Part shown: one piece after another, positions 1-5,253 of the stretch
How the letters are laid out: each line of letters starts with the position of its first letter
How positions within the stretch are numbered: position 1 is the stretch's first letter
Source: Bacteroidota bacterium
Lineage (GTDB): Bacteria > Bacteroidota > Bacteroidia > AKYH767-A > CANKSK01
DNA length: 6,155 nucleotides
Assembly: GCA_947485425.1 (NCBI GenBank)
Contig: CANKSK010000074.1
Coordinates: 1-6,155 of the forward strand
Direction: 5' to 3'
The notes under the pieces: generated by a model
Seen by the model: the letters and a program-made list of their open reading frames with translations, nothing else
What the model was told of the DNA's origin: nothing
The model's database searches: none
Position numbers and translations under genes: made by a program

Positions 1-339
1 TTTTAAATATTCCAAATGCGATGACGCGTAATTTATTTTGCACGATGTGTGCGCCCTGCATGAGCATTGCACATCTATTGCGATGGTGGATACAAATAGC
101 CTGTTATCTGATGCTTGCTGCGGTCTCTGTGTTTCAACCTGATTTGGATACAGGGTATCCGGAAAGGCTTTGAGCAGCTCCCCAAAGGCTTTTGCGGTAT
201 ATGGGATGTGCCATATTTGTTTTTCCGCGCGGTATTCAGCGCCCTGAATCTTTCTAATGGCTTCCTGATGCGCGTTTGTCATCGAAAAGGCGAGTGCAAT
301 ACGCTCTTGTTGGTTGATTGTTTTTTTTGAGGCTATCAT
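1..339 (-). CDS. Probable tyrosine-recombinase/integrase N-terminus (3' end off window; possible frameshift)
   Basis: The reading frame opens at the ATG whose first base is 339 and stays open to the left edge (113 codons), so the C-terminus is outside the window. An in-frame TGA lies two codons upstream of the ATG, which supports this start. No clear ribosome binding site is visible. Residues about 10-65 read as the N-terminal (core-binding) part of Bacteroidota tyrosine site-specific recombinases: an ERIALAF strand, then IRKIQGAEYRAEKQIWHIPY, followed by a helix ending LLKAFP. In that family this segment helps clamp DNA, while the catalytic Arg/His/Tyr residues lie further on and cannot be seen here. 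From about residue 80 the frame becomes Cys- and Ser-rich and no longer resembles the family, whereas another frame (open from position 103 to 1) gives VQNKLRVIAFGIFK, more like a second integrase repeat. The gene may therefore be frameshifted. It is divergent from the ATPase gene. Family assignment is moderate; intactness is unknown. Confidence 0.55.
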   Translation of the reverse strand, partial: MIASKKTINQQERIALAFSMTNAHQEAIRKIQGAEYRAEKQIWHIPYTAKAFGELLKAFPDTLYPNQVETQRPQQASDNRLFVSTIAIDVQCSCRAHTSCKINYASSHLEYLK

Positions 340-426
340 TTTTCAAAAGTTTGACAGTAGAATCTAAAATACCTAAAAATAGACCAGCGCAAATATATAA
401 TCCTTCCACTTTTAAACCAAAACCGA

Positions 427-463
427 TCTCTCTCCCTCTCCCTCTCTTTCCCGCCTCTTTCAC
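427..463 (+). other. Pyrimidine-rich tract upstream of the ATPase gene
   Basis: Positions 427-452 are uninterrupted C/T built from repeated CTCTCC-like units, and the bias continues with a few interruptions to 463. It lies in the gap between the divergent integrase-like and ATPase genes. A second pyrimidine-rich tract follows the ATPase stop codon (about 1969-2000), and both contain the 9-mer CTCTTTCAC. The function is unknown; it could be simple low complexity, a slippage-prone tract or a cassette boundary. Confidence 0.5.
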
Positions 464-510
464 ACGCTCTAACGCCTATTTTTCCAGTGTAGCAAAGCAT
501 TTTCATTGGA

Positions 511-590
511 TTTACCCTAATTTAAATTTGTATAAACAATTTTTTTACCCTAACTTTATGCATAAAAACATTTTTTTTTACCCTAACTTT
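511..590 (+). repeat. Three direct repeats at exact 33-bp spacing before the ATPase start
   Basis: The core TTTACCCTAA(C/T)TTT starts at 511, 544 and 577, so both intervals are exactly 33 bp, close to three helical turns. Copies 2 and 3 share all 14 bases of TTTACCCTAACTTT and then diverge by one base (ATG versus GTG). Copy 1 has a T for the C at position 11. The stretches between cores are A/T-rich and related in composition (both end in ACA followed by a T run) but not identical. Copy 3 ends five bases before the ATG at 596. Copy 2 is followed by a perfect 12-bp palindrome, TTTATGCATAAA, at 555-566. The phasing suggests protein bound on one face of the helix, so an operator or promoter array is inferred. 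Binding has not been shown. Confidence 0.75.
523..530 (+). promoter_or_regulatory. Candidate -7 box TAAATTTG
   Basis: This 8-mer matches the Bacteroidota -7 consensus TAnnTTTG exactly and overlaps the end of the first repeat core. Transcription would begin about 6-8 bases downstream, leaving repeat copies 2 and 3 in the 5' untranslated region. No good -33 TTTG box lies at the usual 19-21 bp upstream; the nearest TTG (506-508) is too close. This is an inference from a short motif in AT-rich DNA. Confidence 0.3.
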
Positions 591-591
591 G
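584..591 (+). promoter_or_regulatory. Candidate -7 box TAACTTTG inside repeat copy 3
   Basis: The third repeat contains an exact TAnnTTTG match ending five bases before the ATG at 596. If used, transcription would start at or next to the start codon and give a leaderless mRNA, which would fit the lack of any Shine-Dalgarno sequence. Copy 2 has TAACTTTA at the equivalent place (7 of 8 matches). No convincing -33 element is seen, so the call is tentative. Confidence 0.3.
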
Positions 592-595
592 TGTA

Positions 596-1951
596 ATGTT
601 CAAAAGAAGTATCATCGAAGAGTTGGAAAAATGGGCGGTAAAAAAAGACCGCAAGCCATTGGTTCTCAGGGGTGCCAGACAGGTTGGAAAAACAACGGCT
701 GTAAACCAATTTGCAAAGCAATATAATCAATATCTCTACCTGAATCTTGAGCTGAAAGAAGACAAGGCTCCATTTGAACGATTTACAAATGTGCAGGAGT
801 TGGTGGAGGCTTTGTTTTTTATTAAAAATAACGTGTTTCATAAAAGTCGCAAAACACTGATATTCATTGATGAAATACAAGAGGTTCCCGAAGCCTTGAA
901 TATCCTTAGATATTTTTATGAGCAAGCACCAGAAATTCATATCATTGCTGCTGGTTCTTTGCTGGAAACCCTTTTCGATAGGCATCTGAGTTATCCCGTC
1001 GGAAGGGTTGAATATATGGTCATGCGACCTGCTTCATTTTCTGAATTTCTTGATGCTATAGAAGAACATGTGGCTTTGAAACAATTGAAGTCCACACCCT
1101 TTTCTGCTTATGCTCATGATAAATTATTGAGACTTTATCATACGTATGCCATGATTGGTGGGATGCCGGAGATTATAAAACAATATGCAAAAAACAGAGA
1201 TTTTGCCTCTCTGGCTTCCATTTATGAATCTTTAATTGTTTCATATATGGATGATGTGGAAAAGTACGCATCTTCCTCAAAACAACTCCATATCATCCGA
1301 CATGCCATCAAAGCTTCATTTGCAGATGCTTGCAAACGAATTAAATTTGAAGGGTTTGGCCAATCCTCTTATGGCTCCCGTGAAATGGGCGAGGCCTTAC
1401 GAGCCCTTGAAAAAGCCTTGTTGATTCAGTTGGTATATCCTGTAACAGGATTCACACTTCCTGTTATACCAAATTTAAGAAAATCACCTCGCTTGCATGT
1501 ACTAGATACAGGTCTACTCAATTATTTTGCTGGTCTACAGAAAGATATATTGGGCACTAAGGACCTGAATTCAGTTTACAATGGCAGTATCATTGAACAT
1601 CTTGCAGGGCAAGAACTACTTGCCACTCAATTCAATGCCTTAAGTTCTTTGCATTTTTGGATTCGAGAAAAAAAGACTTCTTCTGCCGAAGTTGATTATG
1701 TTTATATTTATGATGGAAAGCTTATCCCTATAGAAATAAAATCAGGTTCTTCCGGGAAATTAAAATCGCTGCATATGTTCATGGATAAAGCACCACATAC
1801 AATGGCTATTCGATTTTATGCCGGTGATCTTCATATAACAGATTGCATAACATCATCTGGAAAAAAATTTCATTTGCTAAATCTCCCATATTTTTTAGTT
1901 TCTCAATTAAAAAATTATTTGAAGTGGTTTGAACTTGAATTGAAAAAATAA
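596..1951 (+). CDS. AAA_14/DUF4143-family ATP-binding protein
   Basis: This 451-residue protein has the full layout of the AAA_14 plus DUF4143 family. The N-terminal P-loop ATPase shows Walker A GARQVGKTT (26-34), Walker B LIFIDE (88-93) and a sensor-1-like IIAAGS (116-121). YPVGRVEYMVMRPASFSEFL (133-152) is a further family signature, followed by a helical linker containing MIGGMPEI (186-193). The C-terminal DUF4143 part has LRKSPRLHVLDTGLLNYFAG (294-313), GSIIEHLAGQELLA (330-343) and a PD-(D/E)XK-like set: E334, D367 in AEVDYV, and E380-I-K382 in PIEIKSG. ATP hydrolysis and nucleic-acid binding or cleavage are therefore plausible, but the cellular role of the family is not established. Length is normal and no lesion is seen. 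There is no Shine-Dalgarno site; the ATG overlaps an upstream TAA (TAATG) and sits just after the 33-bp repeat array. It stands alone, with the divergent integrase-like gene on its left and a convergent methyltransferase on its right, consistent with an accessory gene. Confidence 0.93.
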   Translation: MFKRSIIEELEKWAVKKDRKPLVLRGARQVGKTTAVNQFAKQYNQYLYLNLELKEDKAPFERFTNVQELVEALFFIKNNVFHKSRKTLIFIDEIQEVPEALNILRYFYEQAPEIHIIAAGSLLETLFDRHLSYPVGRVEYMVMRPASFSEFLDAIEEHVALKQLKSTPFSAYAHDKLLRLYHTYAMIGGMPEIIKQYAKNRDFASLASIYESLIVSYMDDVEKYASSSKQLHIIRHAIKASFADACKRIKFEGFGQSSYGSREMGEALRALEKALLIQLVYPVTGFTLPVIPNLRKSPRLHVLDTGLLNYFAGLQKDILGTKDLNSVYNGSIIEHLAGQELLATQFNALSSLHFWIREKKTSSAEVDYVYIYDGKLIPIEIKSGSSGKLKSLHMFMDKAPHTMAIRFYAGDLHITDCITSSGKKFHLLNLPYFLVSQLKNYLKWFELELKK

Positions 1952-1968
1952 AAGTCTTACTAAAATCA

Positions 1969-2000
1969 TCTTTCTCTTTCACCCTCCCTTCCATACTCCT
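1969..2000 (+). other. Pyrimidine-rich tract downstream of the ATPase gene
   Basis: A C/T-rich stretch begins 18 bases after the ATPase stop codon and includes CTCTTTCAC (1974-1982), also present upstream of the gene at 455-463. It has no hairpin and does not look like a terminator. Together with the upstream tract it brackets the ATPase gene and may mark the edges of an inserted segment, but low-complexity chance similarity is equally possible. Confidence 0.35.
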
Positions 2001-2016
2001 ATTTTACTTCGTTAAC

Positions 2017-2080
2017 GTAAATAAAAATTTACAATAAACATATTAATGTAGCGAATTGTTTATATTAATGAAAAATAAAC
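2017..2080. repeat. AT-rich inverted and direct repeats in the convergent gap
   Basis: The gap between the ATPase stop and the methyltransferase stop contains several short symmetries: GTAAAT-AAAA-ATTTAC (2017-2032); ATAAACA (2034-2040) facing TGTTTAT (2057-2063); and a direct repeat TATTAATG at 2041-2048 and 2063-2070. Stems are A/T-only or nearly so and therefore weak. They may contribute to 3'-end formation of the ATPase transcript, or simply reflect high A+T content. No small gene is supported in this gap. Confidence 0.35.
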
Positions 2081-2146
2081 GCCAAAATCACTCACGCACT
2101 GGATTTCCTCCCCAAAGCGCTTCTTTCCGATTGTAAAAACGGAAGC

Positions 2147-2176
2147 AAAGGGCGAAGCCTTTATGAATCGCCCTTT
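2147..2176 (-). terminator. Candidate terminator hairpin after the methyltransferase gene
   Basis: Perfect 9-bp arms AAAGGGCGA (2147-2155) and TCGCCCTTT (2168-2176) enclose a 12-base loop, 23 bp beyond the methyltransferase stop codon. On the minus strand the stem ends in TTT, and a further T5 run lies at 2139-2135. A smaller hairpin (TTCCG/CGGAA, 2126-2145) follows. Placement between convergent genes suits transcription termination of the aconitase-methyltransferase unit and perhaps of the opposite strand too. The U tract is not directly adjacent, so efficiency is uncertain. Confidence 0.5.
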
Positions 2177-2181
2177 CATAT

Positions 2182-2203
2182 CATAAAAAAACCTTTTTTT
2201 ATG
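2182..2203. repeat. Perfect 10-bp inverted repeat over the methyltransferase stop
   Basis: CATAAAAAAA (2182-2191) and TTTTTTTATG (2194-2203) are perfect inverted copies separated by only CC. The right arm covers the TAA stop codon of the methyltransferase (2199-2201). On either strand the transcript would contain an A run followed by a U run. The stem is almost wholly A-U, so alone it is weak; with the G+C hairpin at 2147-2176 it could help form a bidirectional terminator. Confidence 0.4.
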
Positions 2204-2864
2204 CCTTGCTGAAGATATAAAAATCCGCAATAGATCCTTTTTTCCCGTCTGCACGCAAGGGATATTCGTTGGGGATGTGCGCGATTTGAATAAAGTCTTT
2301 CCTGTTTTTTTCTATCCAATCGGTGAACTTGCGGTTTTTTACATGCGGGGCAAGGCTTGCTGGATTTTCATTGGTATTGGAGGCATACACAATAACATAT
2401 TTTGTAGAGGCCTGAAAAAGATTGTTCATGTATTGCGCATAGACCTCATCTTCGATGAGATGGTAGATCACATCCAGCGACATGCTCAGCTCTGCGGTGT
2501 CGTTTGCTAGCGCTGAAATGTGCTTAAACGTTTTGGATGCATCCTTGCTGAACAATTGGCGACAGAGCTCTACGGCATCCGGACTCACATCATATCCGGT
2601 GTATTTTTGCAGCTTGAGATATTTCAATTGGTTGCCATCGCCACAACCCAGCTCAATACTGGATTGGATGTGATTTTTTTCGGCGAAGTCATTGATGATT
2701 TTGCCTTTGAATTCGGCCAGCTCATTATAGGAACCATCGCCTGAATTGCCTCCCTTTTGGTATCTTTTGATCCAATAGTTTTCTGATCCGTCAAATTTTT
2801 TATTTCCGGCAAGTTTGCTCAGTATTGAACCAAGGAAAGGTATTTTTTTCAAGGCGTTTATCAT
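2199..2864 (-). CDS. Class I SAM-dependent methyltransferase
   Basis: This 221-residue protein has a Rossmann-type methyltransferase fold signature: motif I IELGCGDG (70-77) for S-adenosylmethionine binding, the acidic end of strand 2 in GYDVSP (D92), and a motif-IV-like SLDVIYHLIEDEVY (129-142). Before motif I lies YWIKRYQKGGNSGDGSYNEL (30-49), a segment I associate with methyltransferases found in surface-polysaccharide and glycosylation loci. The substrate cannot be inferred from the sequence. The first 22 residues are basic and hydrophobic and could form an amphipathic helix, but there is no clear signal peptide or membrane segment, so a cytoplasmic enzyme is expected. The start ATG lies 27 bp after the aconitase stop on the same strand, so co-transcription from an upstream aconitase promoter is likely. 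No Shine-Dalgarno site is evident. A G+C hairpin follows the stop codon. The methyltransferase assignment is secure; the specific role is unknown. Confidence 0.9.
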   Translation of the reverse strand: MINALKKIPFLGSILSKLAGNKKFDGSENYWIKRYQKGGNSGDGSYNELAEFKGKIINDFAEKNHIQSSIELGCGDGNQLKYLKLQKYTGYDVSPDAVELCRQLFSKDASKTFKHISALANDTAELSMSLDVIYHLIEDEVYAQYMNNLFQASTKYVIVYASNTNENPASLAPHVKNRKFTDWIEKNRKDFIQIAHIPNEYPLRADGKKGSIADFYIFSKA

Positions 2865-2891
2865 CTGTTTTGTGTGTTTTTTAGAATGCCA

Positions 2892-5159
2892 TTAAGCTTT
2901 AATTTGCCCTCTGATAATATTGAGTGCGCCACCTGCTTTAAACCATTCGATTTGTCCGGCATTGTAGGTGTGATTTACTTGGATTTCATCTCTCGTTCCA
3001 TTTTCATGGTTCAACACCATGGTAAGGGGAACACCGGGGCTGAAAGTGGTAAGTCCTAGGATGTCGATGTGATCTGCTTCTTGGATCTTGTTGTAATCTT
3101 CTTTGTTTGCGAAGGTAAGGGCCAGCATGCCTTGTTTTTTTAGATTGGTTTCATGAATTCTTGCGAAGGATTTCACCAAGATGGCTCTTACACCCAGAAA
3201 GCGTGGCTCCATGGCTGCATGCTCGCGAGATGAACCTTCTCCATAGTTTTCATCACCTACCACAATACTGCCGATATGGGCAGCCTTATAGGCTCTTTGA
3301 ACCGCTGGTACCGAGCCATATTCTCCGCTCAGTTGATTTTTAACCTTGTCGGTTTCTTCATTGAATGCATTGAGCGCACCAATGAGCATGTTGTTGGAGA
3401 TATTGTCTAGATGTCCTCTGTATTTTAGCCATTTTCCGGCCATCGAAATGTGGTCAGTGGTGCATTTGCCTTTGGCCTTGATGAGCAATTTGAGTCCTTT
3501 GAGATCGGTTCCTTCCCATGCGGCAAAGGGATGCAAAAGCTGCAACCTGTCAGAGGTAGGCGAAACGGCTACTTGCACCTGACTGCCATCGGCCGCAGGG
3601 GCCTGGTAGCCGGCATCTTTCACGTCAAAGCCCATAGGTGGTAGTTCATACCCTTGGGGCTCATCGAGTTTTACCTTTTCTCCCGTTTCACTGGTAAGGT
3701 AATCGGTCAGCGGATTAAACCTCAGGTCTCCAGCAATGGCCAAAGCCGTTACAATTTCCGGTGATGCCACAAAGGAATGGGTATTGGGATTGCCATCATT
3801 TCTTTTGGCAAAGTTTCTATTGAAGGAGGTGATGATGCTGTTTTTTTTCAGCGGATCGTTGGTGTGTCTTGCCCATTGGCCTATACAGGGGCCGCAAGCA
3901 TTGGCAAGCACTACACCACCCATTTTTTCGAAGGTGTTCAGCAGACCGTCTCTTTCTACGGTATAGCGCACCATTTCGGATCCAGGGGTGATGGTAAATT
4001 CAGAACGGGTTTTCAAACCTTTATCAATGGCTTGCTTTGCCAAAGATGCTGAGCGGCTAATGTCTTCGTAAGAAGAGTTGGTGCAAGAGCCGATGAGGCC
4101 TACTTCCAACTCTGCTGGCCATCCGTTGGCTTCAACGGCGGCTGCGAATTTTGATATCGGCCATGCCAAATCCGGCGTAAAAGGGCCATTGATGTGTGGC
4201 TCTAATTCAGAAAGGTTGATTTCAATAACCTGGTCGAAATATTTTTCGGGGTTGGCATACACTTCCGAATCGCCTTGTAGGTGCTGGGCAACAGCATCCG
4301 CAGCGGCAGCCACATCAGCCCGATTGGTGCCTTTGAGGTAGTCAGACATTTTTGCATCATAAGAGAAGATGGACGTGGTAGCACCTATCTCAGCACCCAT
4401 GTTGCAGATGGTTCCTTTTCCTGTGCAGGAAAGGCTTTCGGCTCCAGGGCCGAAGTACTCCACAATGCTGTCAGTACCCCCTTTTACCGTTAAAATGCCA
4501 GCTACTTTTAGGATCACATCTTTTGCCGATGCCCATCCACTGAGTCTGCCGGTTAATTTGACACCGATGAGTTTTGGAAATTTCAGCTCCCAAGGAAGGC
4601 CTGCCATCACATCGCAAGCATCTGCACCACCTACGCCTATGGCTATCATGCCAAGGCCTCCAGCGTTTACCGTGTGAGAGTCCGTGCCAATCATCATGGC
4701 GCCAGGGAATGCGTAATTTTCAATTACCACCTGGTGGATGATACCGGCACCAGGCTTCCAAAAGCCAATACCATATTTATCGGAAACAGAGGAAAGAAAA
4801 GCATAAACTTCTTTGTTGGATTCCAAAGCCGTTTCAAGATCTGCTTGGGCGCCTGTTTTGGCCTGAATGAGGTGATCGCAATGCACAGTAGTTGGTACCG
4901 CCACACTTGGGCGTCCGGCTTGCATAAATTGCAAAAGAGCCATTTGGGCTGTTGCATCCTGCATACACACCCGGTCAGGGTTAAAATCGACGTATGAGGT
5001 CCCCCTTGCATATATTTCGGTTGCATTTCCCCCACTAAGGTGGGCATATAATATTTTTTCGGTGAGCGTCAGTGGTCTGCCGGTCAACGTTCTTGCTGCT
5101 GTAACGCGCTCTCCGAGCGTGGAATACAGCGATTTTATCATTTCAATATCGAAAGCCAT
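2892..5159 (-). CDS. Aconitate hydratase (mitochondrial-type aconitase)
   Basis: This complete 755-residue enzyme interconverts citrate and isocitrate through cis-aconitate in the TCA cycle, using a cytoplasmic [4Fe-4S] cluster. The three cluster cysteines are visible: C359 in [10 protein letters not shown], and C422 and C425 in [11 protein letters not shown]; their spacing equals that of pig mitochondrial aconitase. Active-site segments are intact: VHCDHL (D95, H96), IIHQVV (H142), [13 protein letters not shown] (D160, H162), the late [11 protein letters not shown], and [17 protein letters not shown] (S643, S644, R645) in the C-terminal swivel domain (about residues 545-690). Length and order match the mitochondrial-like branch rather than the roughly 890-residue AcnA or the AcnB type. 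The start is the ATG at 5159, giving [12 protein letters not shown]; only a weak TTAGG precedes it. The 94-bp gap upstream should hold its promoter, but only imperfect TAnnTTTG-like boxes are seen. The methyltransferase gene follows after 27 bp. I give no symbol because naming of this branch varies (acn, acnA). Confidence 0.98.
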   Translation of the reverse strand: MAFDIEMIKSLYSTLGERVTAARTLTGRPLTLTEKILYAHLSGGNATEIYARGTSYVDFNPDRVCMQDATAQMALLQFMQAGRPSVAVPTTVHCDHLIQAKTGAQADLETALESNKEVYAFLSSVSDKYGIGFWKPGAGIIHQVVIENYAFPGAMMIGTDSHTVNAGGLGMIAIGVGGADACDVMAGLPWELKFPKLIGVKLTGRLSGWASAKDVILKVAGILTVKGGTDSIVEYFGPGAESLSCTGKGTICNMGAEIGATTSIFSYDAKMSDYLKGTNRADVAAAADAVAQHLQGDSEVYANPEKYFDQVIEINLSELEPHINGPFTPDLAWPISKFAAAVEANGWPAELEVGLIGSCTNSSYEDISRSASLAKQAIDKGLKTRSEFTITPGSEMVRYTVERDGLLNTFEKMGGVVLANACGPCIGQWARHTNDPLKKNSIITSFNRNFAKRNDGNPNTHSFVASPEIVTALAIAGDLRFNPLTDYLTSETGEKVKLDEPQGYELPPMGFDVKDAGYQAPAADGSQVQVAVSPTSDRLQLLHPFAAWEGTDLKGLKLLIKAKGKCTTDHISMAGKWLKYRGHLDNISNNMLIGALNAFNEETDKVKNQLSGEYGSVPAVQRAYKAAHIGSIVVGDENYGEGSSREHAAMEPRFLGVRAILVKSFARIHETNLKKQGMLALTFANKEDYNKIQEADHIDILGLTTFSPGVPLTMVLNHENGTRDEIQVNHTYNAGQIEWFKAGGALNIIRGQIKA

Positions 5160-5253
5160 AGCCTAATTTTTATCATTAAATTAAGCCCGCAATTTACTAA
5201 AATTTATTGCCGCGATTCTCAAAAAAAAGGATAAAAATTGGAAAAGATGATAA

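Noticed and set aside
511..590. The three repeats as a small CRISPR array
   Set aside because: Only a 13-14 base core is conserved, the intervening sequences are A/T-rich and partly alike rather than unique spacers, the last copy touches a start codon, and no cas gene is present.
511..590. CCCTAA cores as telomere-like repeats
   Set aside because: The cores are 33 bp apart rather than in uninterrupted tandem, and the surroundings are clearly bacterial genes.
318..596. A 92-codon plus-strand frame as an antitoxin-like partner gene of the ATPase
   Set aside because: Its sequence is low in complexity, it crosses the pyrimidine tract and the repeat array, and it resembles no known family. Only the short TAATG overlap is kept as a finding.
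578..985. A 135-codon minus-strand frame opposite the ATPase N-terminus
   Set aside because: It lies antisense to a well-supported P-loop domain and shows no recognisable motif.
2060..2254. A short minus-strand frame overlapping the methyltransferase end
   Set aside because: It overlaps the real gene's C-terminus and the terminator hairpin, and has no recognisable features.
4724..5047. Long antisense and alternative frames inside the aconitase gene, about 107 codons on each strand
   Set aside because: These are by-products of the coding bias of aconitase, whose motifs are continuous through the region.
5189..5210. GCAAT/ATTGC inverted repeat in the gap upstream of aconitase as a terminator or operator
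   Set aside because: It has only five base pairs, a 12-base loop and no following T run. Too weak to call.
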